Notes: generated by a model from the sequence alone, not told the origin. Numbered from the stretch's first letter, positions 47,842 through 60,727 are shown. The stretch: DNA of 64,000 nt from Hyalella azteca (GCF_000764305.2 NW_025936631.1:124001-188000), one strand, 5' to 3'. A program made the numbers and translations.

Positions 47842-48949
47842 TTAAGGGGACCGGCTACCCTAAAACCGAGGTAGCCTATAACTCCTACAGTTATTATCCG
47901 ATCATCATGAAACTTCAAATACATACGTAAAATGTATAAATAATAACATTTTACTTATATGAATTTTTCGAAAAAATTGAGAGAAAACGTGATATTCATA
48001 GAAAACGGACAAATAACGGGTACTATAGAAAATCTATCTCCTCCCACAAATATCGTCCTACAATATCGAGATACATATCATTAGATTTGTAAAGACCATA
48101 CCTATCAACTCTGCCATCCCTTTTTTTCATTTTCCCAATAGTTTTTTTTATGCGCGTTTTTCCCATTTTTTTACTTTTTTCACCCCCCTCCCCCCCTTCT
48201 CCCCCATATATAAGACGATGATGCCATGCACAAATTCAAAAATACGATCGCTTGGTCGATAGATATGGTCTTTACGAATCGAATGATATAACTCTCATTG
48301 CTGTAGCTTGAAAACTGTAGGAGGAGATAGGTTTTCCGTGACAATAAGTTGAACTTTTCAAACTTTTCAGGACGGCGCGACAAAGTCCCGTGCGCCTCGA
48401 AATAGGCACTCAATGTAGCATGGATACCAAACTACAGGCTTCTGTAGCTTAATCCACTCAAGGATGCTAACAGCAACTTGTAGCGCACCTCTACGTACAA
48501 TGTTAGGAGGGTAACTGAGCTCAGATGCCAGATACACCAAGATATGTAGTCTTGCCGCTTTAATTTTCTTAGGTCTATTTAGTGAAGGAACTCCACCCCC
48601 CGCCTTGCATTAAAGCCCGGCCATCTGCGTCAATATTGCCGTACATGGATCGCAGTAGTATCGTTGGAAAGCTCAGAATGTCAGCTTTAAGGTGAGACTA
48701 AGCATGTAACTGCAGCACAACTCAAGTAGAAACTATACTCAAAGATTTCAGCAGCTAATTACTTTATATCTAATTACTTAAAGAACTCTCCCACCCGCTT
48801 CCCATTAAAGAGACGACGTCATGAACGTAAATATTGGTGTACAGCGATGGCAGTGGTACTATTGGAAAGAGCAGAATTCCAGCTTTCAGATGAGCACAAA
48901 AACCGAAAAACGCCATAAATGAAAATTTTAGGGTAGCCGGTCCCCTTAA
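47842..48949. mobile_element. TTAA-flanked transposon, 1.1 kb, with internal inverted repeats
   Basis: TTAA at 47842-47845 and 48946-48949 flank a perfect 20-bp inverted pair, GGGGACCGGCTACCCTAAAA and TTTTAGGGTAGCCGGTCCCC. Inside, about 48018-48105 and 48255-48345 are imperfect inverse copies (ATCTATCTCCTCC and GTAAAGACCATA shared). A block near 47965-48010 (TTTTTCGAAAAAATTGAGAG, AACGTGATATTC, AGAAAACGG) is shared with 10931-11244. No transposase frame. A C-rich/T-rich tract lies at 48120-48205. Confidence 0.88.
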
Positions 48950-51900
48950 GTCTATAAAAGGGCTGGGTACTTTAATTAGCCCCCCATGTAGCTTGCTCAA
49001 CCGCAGCGATGTAGCACCTCAATCATCTTTCTTCATTGAATAACCTAATAAATATTACTTGAACTTTCTGATCACAAACAACTGAAATAAGGTGATACGC
49101 CTCAGCATGGGATGAGATTTTATCACGCAAAGTTAATTTACATGAATAGTTCTATTTACGGGAACTTTTTTTATTAATAAACTCTCGATTTTCTGCCTGT
49201 AAATAATTCAATCTTTATCAGGCACCACCTCAGATGAATAATTAAAAAATGGAATACTGAGATAAGTTGAGATAAAAGATGAGGCATCAATGATTAAAAG
49301 TGAGGCCAAAAAATTTGATCACTGTTTACCATACTGCCTTAATGCCACGTGGCCATTTTCCACGTAAAAATTTCATGCGATTCGTCAAAGGTTTAGCACT
49401 AGCAAGAAAAATAGCCTGTCCAGCACATTCACGCAGCCACATAGTTTGCCAAATTTCAATTTTTTTGTCCGCCCGCCCCAGTTTCGTGGTAAGCCCTCCA
49501 AAGAAGTTTTTGTCTACCAGCTTTTGCCAAGGTTTTCCTAGCAGAGCGGGAAAAGTCCACGTTCTTCTTGCGTGCTAGTAAAATATTTCTTAATTAGGAA
49601 GCCCTTCCGCAAGCAGTAATTGGATTTCACTAGACGCCGAACCAAGATTATTACTCACAATTAAAGTCGTGAAGCATGTGTCCAGGAAAAATTAAGCATG
49701 ATTTAGAGAAAATTATCGATCAAATTGTTTATGTTACTCCATAATTTAATATTCAATATTTAGAGTTGGTTAAAATACACAATTTACCTGTAACAGTTTA
49801 CTATACACCTTCTGTTCTCATTAAATTTTGAGAAAAAAGTCATCATTCCCTATATAAAATCGACATTAAATATTTCAGTTATTCAGGAAGTAAATGAATT
49901 CAGAGGAGATTGTCTCTCAAAAATAAGGAAAAAGTCTATAAATATCAGGTGCGGAATAGTTTCGAAGATATTTTAGCAATTATTAATGTAATGTCGCTTC
50001 CTTAAAACTCTCACATTAAGAGGGGTGTAAGTTTAAACGATAACATTTTTTTTTGTAAAGTTCTTAGCTGACATATGAATCATTGAAATTCATCCATAGT
50101 CAAGAACGGGCAATTTTTTTCATAACTCTTGTATTTCGAATTAAGACATCATATTTAACATTAATCTGTGGTTGCCTAACTTTAGTAGAAACTTTATCTA
50201 GTAAACAATAGTTAACAAATAGTTTGTAACAAAATATAAAAGCGCATTCTTAGTTTCTTTCTTTGTCACGAGCGCATGATTAGACTTTCAATGAATTTTA
50301 TATTTATGTCAAAATTGTCCTGTTTACCACTGTAACACAAAATCGGACACCATAAAGCGCATCTAATTCAACAGAAATATTTTTTGTCATTCGATGTCAT
50401 ATATATCCAGATTTACAAATATATAAAACATTGATTCATTTTCGACCGTTTCGCGATATCTTCAAGCTCGACTGGCATGTAGTTCGAATAAATCAGAACT
50501 TAAAACGTTCTGGGAGCACTGACATATCGTAGCAGTGAGCGTTGCCAATAGAGCGAACGGGCCAAAGCGCTCGTGAAGCTGTCACGGTTTGCTATCACGT
50601 GCAGCAAGCTTTGCTCTGTCGATCACATTCTGATATCGGAAAACTTGGTTGTGCTTAGCTCTTAGGAGCTGCTCTACGGCCCTGCATATCGGTGCTTGTC
50701 GGGCAACAATGCTGTACAATTTGATGGAAATGCCGAGACGGAAAGCAGCCGTGCAAGAGCCATAAGCATTGAAGCCATTCTGCGCAAGATGAGCTGTGTA
50801 ACCCGCCGCAGGTGTCGCGTTCGGTTGTGTTATCACATTCAAATAAATTCTGAGTGTATTGGCGCCATAATAGTAAAAAAGCTCAGCGTAAATCATTGGT
50901 ATGATGTTTTTTATTAATGTGAATCGATGTGCGATAACAGTATATGAGTAATATTGATTGCGCGTAAGCGTGGAGATTTAGCCTTTGGATATGGCTCAGC
51001 ATGTCTAGTTTTTAGACATCTTGCCCAAGACACACGAAATGAACGAACGCATTGAAAATTTAAAACGCACATGTAAAAAGCGATGCAAATTATTCAACCA
51101 AATAAACATTATTCGAATATTTCTAGTCATCCATTTTTAAATAGTATTTCCTTTTAATAGCATAAAATTGATTTCAAGTATAGATAAATTGCTGCAAACC
51201 AAAAACTTTTGCGCTCATGTCAAAAACCTGCCCATCGAGTGATTCAGCTGTTATAAACTGTAACAATTTGTAGGGATGTGCAATATAAATTGATTTATGA
51301 AGAACTTCTTGGTCAGTATCTCTCATCTCACCATCAGTTGCGCTCACCTTTTATTGCGACCGATTTCGTTCACTTCGAGATCGATGTCACTCACTTTACA
51401 AACAGTATCGCTCCACATGTTATCAGCATCGTTAGACTTTAACTTCTTCAGATCTTATTGAATGTTTCATGCATAGCTGAACGCCAGTTTTCAAGCGTGA
51501 CAACAATTCTGCATTTGCACTTGTAGTGTTGAGTTAGGGGAGGAAGATAAAAATATTTTTACATATTGGGCTGTCGAGTGCTTACATGAAATTGTTAATA
51601 TTTGTATTTATTATTGATAACAAATATTTTGTTACATTCATTGACGAAATGTATGGAGCGCCACCGTAATTTTCGTTGTTATTATAGCTGTCACTGGAAA
51701 AAAATCTTCGCTAATGTTTTACTTGTTTTATCAACCTTTATGTTAATTCCTTTCATAAACATATGCAACGATCACTCCTTCCGGCTCTCTTCGGCCATGA
51801 TTTTTTGCTAACGATAATTACATAGAACTTCAGTAAGACCATTAACAAATGAGCCTAAACCAGCCCCTGAATCGCAATCTGGGGGCTCTATAAGAGGAGC

Positions 51901-52239
51901 AGTCGACGCACCGCTTAGAGTTAGTCAATAGAGCACAGCAGTTGTATCCTTGATCGGAATGATCCCTGGTCGTGAAGAACTTAGTCGTTAGTATAGACGT
52001 TATAAAGCATATCTTTATGAGGACTCTCGAATATAATAGCACACAAAAGAATGGAGAATATGAAGGACAAGAACCTTTTACTAGTCATGTATTTATCGCT
52101 AAATTAGATTTTAGGTATTTGGAAAATTGTGATGAAAATGAATTAAATATTTCCATTTATATCCACTATTTTGATTGAAAGTGTGCGTATTTCAAGTCCA
52201 TGTTCAGAAAGACTTGTTATAGTTTGAGACGACAGTAGG
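48950..52239. other. No gene recognised; GC-richer block 50560-50850
   Basis: Open frames of 92 (49300-49578, plus), 104 (50582-50896, minus) and 73 codons (50696-50917, plus) occur, the last two overlapping in the GC-richer block. None has a motif I recognise. Confidence 0.4.
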
Positions 52240-52449
52240 CTACACCCGAAGAACGACTGAAATCTGTACTGTTTCTGCTTCACGGACATCTTCAGAAACG
52301 TCCGAGTGCAATGATTTATTCGGAAGATGTTCTTCTGCAGCTTTAGCATGGCTGTCACATAAATTGCACGGCCATTTGCTCCGGTGCGTTCGAGAAGCAG
52401 TCGCAAAGACTCGATGTGGCCTATTGCGGTCACTCCATGGAGACAATTT
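52240..52449 (-). CDS. Candidate ankyrin-repeat exon
   Basis: On the minus strand an acceptor-like TTTATTGTTTACCAAG ends at about 52450. The following frame reads PRNCLHGVTAIGHIESLRLL then LERTGAN, close to the ankyrin pattern (LH-x-A-x-x-x-GH-x-E-x-x-x-LLLE-x-GA-N). After GANG this frame (open to about 52143) loses the ankyrin pattern, whereas the neighbouring frame (CDSHAKAAEEHLPNKSLHSD, open over 52240-52599) looks more protein-like. A frameshift or a missed intron is therefore possible. Only one repeat is visible, so the call is tentative. Confidence 0.4.
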   Translation of the reverse strand, partial: KLSPWSDRNRPHRVFATASRTHRSKWPCNLCDSHAKAAEEHLPNKSLHSDVSEDVREAETVQISVVLRV

Positions 52450-52455
52450 CTTGGT

Positions 52456-53867
52456 AAACAATAAAAGCGATTTCATTTCGGAGAGTTTTTCGAATTGCGA
52501 ATTACTCATTCCGTGCCCAAAGTATTTCCGTGATGCATCATTCCAAAATTGTTCACTAATTACTAATTGTGGTTCAAAATTTTGCCACTGCAGGGACAAA
52601 ATGAAAATATAAAAAAGTCTTAAACTGGAATAGGGTGTCTCATATAAAAGTTTGCAATAACATATAATTTTAAAACATACAGGTTATTGGGAAAAGATAA
52701 TTTTCTTGATTTTTCATCAGTCTTAAGGAGTACATGCAGGAAAATTGTAACAATTTGGAATGGACTTTGAAACTAATAGTTTATTGCACCTCGATTGCGA
52801 TCTTATAATTTCATTGATATAAAAAATCAGGATCTTTATGTGAATCTTCGAATTCTTCTATACCTTTCTGCAGTAATTTGATCGATTGATGCCTCTATAC
52901 TTAAACACCAAAATAAAATTGATGCATGTTGTGCCTTCGTAACATCGAATTGAGCAAGTTTATTTTTTCTCTCCAAGTTTTTCTGACCCTTAAAATATCA
53001 GCAAATGAACTTTGATGCAATAAAATTTTTTTTATAATTTTAAATTTATCATCAAGTAACTTGAATTTATCATTCCATCATTTATATTATCACCAAGTCC
53101 ATAATTTATAAATTTCCAGTATACAACTGCAACTAAGATAATACAGAATTTGCTATAAAATAATATAACAATTTAGCTTCTGGTGCTATTTGCATTGTTT
53201 AATTAATTGATTCGCGGCAGTATAGCGATCAGCGTTTCAGCTGAGCTGTTTTGTTTTGAAGCTGCTTCACCCAAAGCGACTCTTAAGTAAGAGTGGAGTA
53301 AAGTGGCTTGGGAGGTAATTGCTCAAACACCGAGAGTGACATAGGATTAGAGGACTCGTGACAATGGGCTGATTACTATTAAAAGTACTAGTCAAATCTG
53401 GAATGGATCATTGTCTTATTCTGACGTGTGCTTGCGTGGAGCAAATGCTCATCAGATGTAACCTAATTTTGTTCGTACCATCCAATTAAATGTACTTATC
53501 CATCGCTCTAGTGACTTAGAAATTTCATCTGTGGACTCGAGAGAATTACCTGCATTGCAAGCATGTTCAATTCGTGTTTTTTTTTCATATCAGTGCCCAT
53601 GACTTTATCTTTTATAATACATCCTGTTGAACATTTCCTTTTTTGTATTGCTAAATCTCGTATACGCACCATGGCACCAACAATTCCGGAATACTAGCAT
53701 GCCCTTTCGTTCACGGCTTTGTAAAAGAAAATATTTATGTTGAATTGTTCCTCGGCGAGAGCAGAACCATCAAAAAATTTTTCCGCCAAATTTTATCACA
53801 GGTCCTTTACCCTAAATATTAACTACGCACTCGTGATAAATAAATTTGTTCTTCAGGTGCGATTAAA
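52456..53867. other. No gene seen
   Basis: AT-rich without recognisable frames. Confidence 0.45.
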
Positions 53868-54085
53868 CGAAAGAGAATTTGCAACCAGATCACTAGCAGC
53901 CTCTTGATTTGGGAGTGACTTCGTCTTCAGTTCGAGCGTCTCGGCCGTCGGGCAATCCCTGACCAAAAGGCGAGTGGCTTGAGAAAAGCGGGTGAAAAAG
54001 TCTACAGGTTCTCCAGTTCTGAGAATCCTCTCCTAACGCTGTCTGAATTTTACCAACTGCAATGTCTGCTCTTCTGAAAGCTACA
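53868..54085 (-). pseudogene. Unrecognised protein-like segment with one internal stop
   Basis: Minus-strand frame: SEEQTLQLVKFRQR, stop, ERILRTGEPVDFFTRFSQAT, RLLVRDCPTAETLELKTKSL, PNQEAASDLVANSLSFNRT, stop. The composition is strongly protein-like for about 78 codons in an otherwise AT-rich region. The pattern of charged helices is reminiscent of retroelement Gag, but I cannot assign it. Confidence 0.35.
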
Positions 54086-56970
54086 CAGATTCAGTATTTT
54101 GAAAGTTCCTGACGAGACAAGGAATATATGCCAACATTATTATTGGCAACATAGGAATGAAGGCCTATAAGGTGTTCATCAATCTACTGCGGATCTAGGT
54201 GGTCAGCACTAAAGTAACCCTCAAGTTTCGAACTGTGATACAGTTACACATTAAGTTTCGAACTCATGTCAGCACAGTAAGGGCATCCTGCACGTTCAGC
54301 GGGATTGTGACTAATATTTTTAGAGATAAGTGGAAGCATTTATAGGTTTGCCATGATTCGGAGCCGAATCTTTGCCATGATGCGAAGTCGATCGCATGTC
54401 TTCTTGATCTTTTAGACAGGTAGATAGTTTATACATAAACGCTAATACATAGATATTATAATCACTATAACATATGCACTAGTAGTAGCCGAAGATCGCA
54501 TTTGATTCGGCTGAAACAAGACAGATTAACAAGGAAACTGATTGATTCTCTTGTTTTCAGTTGACCTCGAATTTTCCATGGCAGGACTTGCTAAGTAACA
54601 CAATTTAAACTCTTTAAATTTGCTATAAAATTAGGTATTGTCGGCTTTTAAACTGTATTTCTATTTCGAGTGTCATTTTTAACAGAAACATTTGCAGAAA
54701 TATTCACTCGAATAGCTCAGATATTGGAATGGAGGCAACGAGGCACATGAATTTTCCTAAATACGTTGGAAATTCAATGACCAAGCTCCGCGTACTATCT
54801 AATTACTCATCCTAAAGTTGTGTCATAAGAGTATGAATCTAATCTTATCGACTCAATTTATTTTTTTTTCTTTTTTTTTAATCTTAGGAAAAATATTGTC
54901 CTTGAGAAGCTGATGAATGATAAAATTTATCTTGCTCAACAACGAAAATACGAGACTTCGTAAAACCTTCGACTTACTACAATTCTAAAAAACCTTTCAA
55001 TATATTTGATTTAAATATTTTTAGTAACATAATTCGCTTAAATTCCTGTATTTTATTCAAGTACTCTAATTTTTGTTAGCAAAATCCCTTTGTTTTTGCA
55101 TAATTACTTTACTATGGTAAATTTACTACCACTCGTTGAGAAGTGTTCTCACGAAAAAAATGCATTCTGAGTTTCCGGCATAATTTTTTATATAATCGAG
55201 CTAGAATAATTGTTACTGACATATCCAATGCTTCTTCGAAGCAGAGAGATTCGTGGTAACGACATAAGATTAAGATTTAAGAGTGTTGTTAGTAGACGAT
55301 CCTCGAAGCAGTGATATTTCATATGGAAGCAGTGCTACACGGAACAAGTCATTAGGAAGTCTACAAGAATCCAACAAAGCCAAAGCCAACATCAGCTTTT
55401 CATAAGTAACAGATATGTTGAAGAATCTTTATTTCCTTGAAAGAGAGCTAAACTGTCCACACCAGGTTATCTTCACCGGATGATGCTCCTGTTCTCCCAT
55501 TCGCCCATGTTCATCGTGTGTTAACACGAGTGTACAAATCATCATTTAAGTATTAATTCAACCTTCCTAAAGCATTAATTCAACCTTCCACACGCAAATT
55601 CCTTCATTTTAGTGTAAATAAAATCTCTTAAAATTGCGAAATTCCAAAAATCAGAAACTACGTAGCACAGGCAAGGAGTTTATCTGATCCAAACTCTAGC
55701 ACCTAAAGAGGTCTCGTAATAGCGGTGTTCTTCGTGACGTTCCAAGCCTGCGCTCATCATCTGTCATTCATGACACTGATCCAAAAGATTGTCCTGGCCT
55801 CATCATTCATGAGAGTTTTTAGTTTATGGCGCTGTAAATCTTGAAAGGACAATCAAAAATGATGATGAACGACCCTCTCAATTTGTCATCTTAATTTGAC
55901 CGAGAGACCGGTGATTTTTAGCGAGTTTTCTCAGTAGTTCAGCAGTCTGCCAATTATAAACGAAGACAAGCACTAATATGATCTGACATAAAATACTAAA
56001 ATTCCTTTTGTGTACTTTCATTTGGGTATGAAATCATGATACAATATGCGCTACAAAAACTACGGGAAGCAAAGGCCAAGTCAAAATACGGGTTAATCAT
56101 GATCAACTTCCATTCTGGATCAGTAATTGTAATAAATTCAGAAAAGTATTAAATTATTCTGTGGAACACCACGAAGGACATTTTGCAGAAATCAATGAAC
56201 ATAAAGGTCTTTTCCAACTCCAATCACATGATGCACTGCTGCTCTTTGCTCCAGTGACGAGCTCTTTTTCAGCACCTAAAATTATGTCCAGAAGTACAGC
56301 AGTTCCATAAGACCATCATGATGTCACTAGCTCCTCGGATTTCACAAGGAGCATCACAGAAAAAAAAGTGTTCTTGTTACCGTGCAGAGGCACCCCAACC
56401 ACTCAGATCGCCTGTCCTGTCGAGTTGAAAACACTTGGAAGATTTTATTTGCTTTCAAAAACTTGTTCGTTGTCGCCGACCTTCCAGAGCTTTTTTTGCT
56501 GCTCTGCTGCGCATTTAAGTGGATAACTTCGGGCTTGTGCGACCACATGAAGAGTTCTATAAATTCTCGGTAATAACTATGTAAATAATTCATGACATAA
56601 AATACGTTATGAATTATTATTACTGAAACTATTAATACCTCCATTAATATTATTTCATTATTATTAATTAAGGTGTTAAGTGATTTCATTAATAAATTAA
56701 CAATGAAGGTATTAAACAGCTTTATTAATACCTTCATTAACAATGCCTATCCTTTTTCCATGCATGGGCTCATGAAAATTATTTTTTTTCTGCTAAATTG
56801 CATGCAAAGTAAAATGTGAGATTTCATTCGATCTTGTAATCTCAATCCAGAACTCAACTGGGACTAGTTTTTATCCCTACCTCACTCACATAGCATGTGT
56901 GCGTATTAGTTGGATGTGTGTTTATTCCGGAACCGGGTGACGTACGGTCAAGTTCGTTTCTGTACACAAA
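54086..56970. other. No gene recognised; hairpin at 56702-56738
   Basis: AATGAAGGTATTAA and its inverse flank a short loop at 56702-56738 within an ATTAAT-rich tract. Minus-strand open frame 56354-56743 (129 codons) runs through this AT-rich repeat and is not convincing. Confidence 0.45.
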
Positions 56971-56972
56971 GC

Positions 56973-57227
56973 CATGGTTGAACTAGTATAAGGTTGACCC
57001 ATCAGAAGCCCATTTTTGCGGATGTAGTTTGTTGTTCGCCTGTGACGTCACTGATCTCAGTGACGTCACGGGCATAAACCAATCACCGAAATGCGATCAA
57101 ACCAGTCAACCAATCCGTCATGGGAATAACGGGTTTGTTTGCGTTTCTCGATCTACGTAACGTAACAAGAAACCTGAACTGAAAGACGGAACTTCTCGTG
57201 GGTCAACCTAACATAATTCAACCATGC
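56973..57227. mobile_element. ~255-bp MITE-like element with ~35-bp inverted ends
   Basis: Left CATGGTTGAACTAGTATAAG then GTTGACCCA; right end is the inverse of CATGGTTGAATTATGTTAGG then TTGACCCAC. No coding capacity. Target duplication is not clear. Confidence 0.6.
57042..57069. promoter_or_regulatory. Doubled CRE-like palindrome (two TGACGTCA octamers)
   Basis: GTGACGTCACTGA and its inverse with a 2-base centre. Each half holds a full TGACGTCA, the consensus site of CREB/ATF bZIP proteins. It sits inside the MITE-like element. Binding is an inference. Confidence 0.6.
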
Positions 57228-58335
57228 ACGAAGCGGCCTAAGTACACATGTCGTCAAATTTTTTGGTCAGTGATTGGTGGGTTTAACTTGATAAGCAAAT
57301 CGTCAATGATGGGCTGAGTTACTCGTAATTATTTTTGATAGTTCGGCGGCTTTTGCACAGTTCGCTTGATTCGCCCATTTTTCCTACGGACTTGTCGAGA
57401 TTTTGAACATTGACCTGGATGGCTCAGCAATTCTTTATTCTTCGCGCAGTTCTTCCTTTCTATAAATCGTACTTCTACACATATCAATACGAAAATTTTA
57501 GAGAAAAAAAACCTCAGGAAAAAATATATATATGGTATAATTGTTATGTATAAGTTCTATTTTCATAGACATGAATTTTATTTATTTTTCTATCAACATT
57601 GGTGCCAACGTTTTCGGAAACCTAATTTTTATAGCCACACATCCGGGAAAACTCGTTCGTGCGGCATTTTACTGGCATTTCATTTTTGACTTTACTGCAG
57701 GGCAATCAATCACTCAGTTTTCAGAAACTGCTTTGCCGGCTGGCATGCAGCTTCAAAAATAGAAACAACGGTGCATTCAATAAATGCGGCACGGGCAAAA
57801 TGCAATAATTAGATTTTAATATAAATTTTTGAGGAAAAAATAATTTAAGGTCTTAACGTTCACCAACAAGAAACGAGTATAGCGATGTTGGATAACCCGC
57901 GCCCCAGGATTAAAGTTTCAAAATTTATACATTCTGAACATCATTGTACGAGTGAAGAACTTTGAATATATTATAACAAATGTGTCGGGGAACGCTTAGA
58001 CTCCTGCATCTCGGAATAATTTTCTCGAAATGAACCAGTACCCACGAGAAGAGACGAAAAATATCTGGGAAAAAAATAACGTGGCAGAGAAAAAAAATTG
58101 TCCCTTCAGCACCTAAAAAATAATCCCCAGTTTCAGCAATTTGAAAATTTCCCCTTGATTTTCTAACCCGTCTGGAAACTCAAAATTTTCAACTCGTGTA
58201 ATTTGAATCTTCTCACCAAATGTGACCATATTTTCTAATTAGGGCTCACCCTCTTTACCGTCATTTAATCAAAGAATGTCAAAGAATATGCGTTGATAAA
58301 ATGAGTTGCAGACAAAACATATGAATGGTAAAGAA
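57228..58335. other. No gene recognised
   Basis: An open frame at 57541-57762 (73 codons) has a protein-like second half but no recognised motif. Confidence 0.4.
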
Positions 58336-58491
58336 GGAATTTATGAAATTTAGGGACGAAATGTTAGAAGGTTAAGGTCGGAATATATGAAGGTTAAGGA
58401 CGAAATGCTGGAAGGTTAAGGACGAAATATATGACAGTTAAAGGACGAAATATATGTAGGCTAAGGGCGGAAAGGATGAATGTTAAAGGTC
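58336..58491 (+). repeat. 22-bp minisatellite, about 7 units
   Basis: Unit GAAATATATGAAGGTTAAGG plus AC, variants GAAATGCTGGAAGGTTAAGG and similar. Confidence 0.88.
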
Positions 58492-60457
58492 TGATTTGTT
58501 TGTTACATTACCACCATCGCAGGCTCGACGGCTCTTAACATCTCAGGTCATCATGGCGATGGCCTTTGCAGCTGCAAGTTGTCACGCCTACCGCGGAGAA
58601 AGCGCGATTTGTGAAGTTGTTTTAAATTAGCGAAAGAATATAGAAAGATTTTATAAGTTTCCTGCGAAAAATATAAACAATACTTGACGAAGTAAACAAA
58701 GAGATTCATTTTGATATTACAACAATGTTTTGATTAAAATGTACTAAGTATATCGAAGATATAATTAGAATACCTTCATATCATACAGACAACAATAATT
58801 ATAAAAACAATTATCTACTTTGAAATGGGCAATCGATCTAAATTAAACGAGGTTTCGTTGTCAGTTCATAGAGAGATAAGTGGATTATCAGGAGGTTCTC
58901 TAGTCATGTGAGTGGTGCAGTTTCATCCTATAAATGAAGAAAGTTAATAAATGTATCCTCGATACATTAGAACTCTCAATTACCTAAATGATAGCAAACA
59001 ACTAAAAAAAGGATACATGAACAACATAAAAAATGATACAATGAAACAACTAAATTGAAGCACTCCTTCTGCAATGTTGTGCAAAGTCTGTTCATTGTCA
59101 TCGGCCCTGTTACTGCAATTCCTTCCTTTATTTGAATTGAATTTCAATGAGTCCAAATAATGTCAATAAATGACCTTGCACAACACTCAACTGACAAGAA
59201 ATTAACTGGATAGGAATCATTCAGAAGTTAGATTACTGCTTAAAATTTGATAACATTATCTGAAATCAGCCCCGGCATTATGAGTTAGAGCGAAAGTCAA
59301 TAATTAATTATATTCTTATAGTCAGATATTTTACACGTTCAGTAATTCCATTGTGGGTCTGATACACAATGTTGCTCCTTTAATAAAAAAAATCCTGTGT
59401 ATTCTTTTCTGACATTTCTAGCCTCAAAATATACAATTTTATTGTTAAATTTTTCCATTGCATCTCCTTCAATGAGGCCTAGCAAATACTATGTTAATAA
59501 AACTCTAGCTACGGTTCATGATTATATATGTCCTGAGAACTCATTACAGATTGTTTATTTTGCAAAGTAATTTGAGGCTGGTAAAAATTTTCGCTATCTC
59601 TTCGAGCGCACAATATCCCATCTTGGAAAAATCGTGACTTAAAAGACTTTAAACATTTGTCTCGAGGAGCCTGAAATGCAGCTATAAAGTTGCCCAAAAA
59701 ATACAGAAGAAAGTCTCGAGGGAATGCGTCTTTCATGGAAAAGCTAAGGCGGCTCAAGAGTTAGATTTCTGGCACTGGCTTCGGTAAACTTTGGATATCT
59801 AAGCAGTTAATTTTAGCTGAACATAGTTTACTGCTAAAACTTTAAATTAATTTGTTATTTTTGCAAAAGAATACGAAAGAATTTTCACGGCATAAAAGTC
59901 CATCCGGAGAATGCACATTTTTTATATTTAATTCAGCTCCGTATATAGTATTGCAGTCTTAAGTTAACCAGTAGTCCATATCAAGTTATTTATTCAGATT
60001 AGGTATTCGAGCATATGAATCAGATTAGAAAAATTTAATTTATTTAAAGATTAATGTTATTGAATTTTCTCAAATTCCTAACAAAGCTTCTTATGGATTA
60101 CAGCAGTGAGTAAAGTGCAAGTTATAAAGTTATTCATAGTTTTTTCCCTTTAATTTCCCTCTGACTAAATCTACGTTGCACAGTTTCCAATTAAATATTT
60201 TCCTCCTAAGTTAAATATTTTTTCGGATTGTTTCTAACTTGATCATAATAATTTTTAATACTATATCAGTTTCGTACGTGACAATTATTTTAAAAACAGT
60301 CTCACATATGTAGTAAGGTTTCAACGACACCAAATTCAAATCATCAATCTTGAAATATTATTAAAAACCAAGGAACGATTAAAATAAATGTGGATGATAA
60401 TATGTTGACGACGCAGCTTGCATTATGTGGAACTATTCACGGTATATGAGCATCATA
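58492..60457. other. AT-rich sequence, no gene seen
   Basis: No recognisable frame; one 82-codon minus frame (59509-59757) without motif. Confidence 0.45.
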
Positions 60458-60727
60458 TGCACCCCAGTGGTTAAAGTTCAGAGTACCATGATTGACGCAG
60501 AGAAGCGCGGGTTCGATCCCAGCTCTGTGCGCCAGTTTTTGGTCAGAATCGGCAAGGAAGCCGGGCGGTTAAGCACAGCAGAATTGGAGCAGTGAGTTGC
60601 GGGTTCAAGGCCGCGGGTTCACGAAATGTTGCGGGTTCAAGAAAATGTTGTCAATGTTCAGCGATGTTAAGAATCGGAGACAGGCCTACGGCCTACTAAA
60701 CGCTCAAACCGCTATTATTATTATTAT
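60458..60727 (+). mobile_element. tRNA-derived SINE with LINE-type 3' end
   Basis: The head resembles a tRNA: an A-box-like CACCCCAGTGG (60460-60470) and a perfect B box GGTTCGATCCC (60510-60520), the internal RNA polymerase III promoter, followed by CTCTGTGCGCCA like a 3' acceptor end. The body has three GCGGGTTCA-type repeats at about 60598-60645. The tail has AAGAATCGGAGACAGGCC, an AGGCC-TAC-GGCCT hairpin (60682-60694) and (TTA)n at about 60712-60727. The tail box matches the LINE 3' ends in this window, so it likely uses that LINE's reverse transcriptase. The 5' acceptor strand is degenerate, so it is not a working tRNA gene. Confidence 0.82.

Noticed and set aside
51846..51932. Short protein-like reading TNEPKPAPESQSGG
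   Set aside because: Fewer than 30 codons before a stop, no clear splice sites and no family match.
56354..56743. 129-codon minus frame
   Set aside because: Half of it translates an ATTAAT-rich tract and there is no domain signal.
60458..60535. tRNA gene
   Set aside because: The B box is perfect but the 5' acceptor strand does not pair with the 3' strand and a SINE body and LINE-type tail follow.
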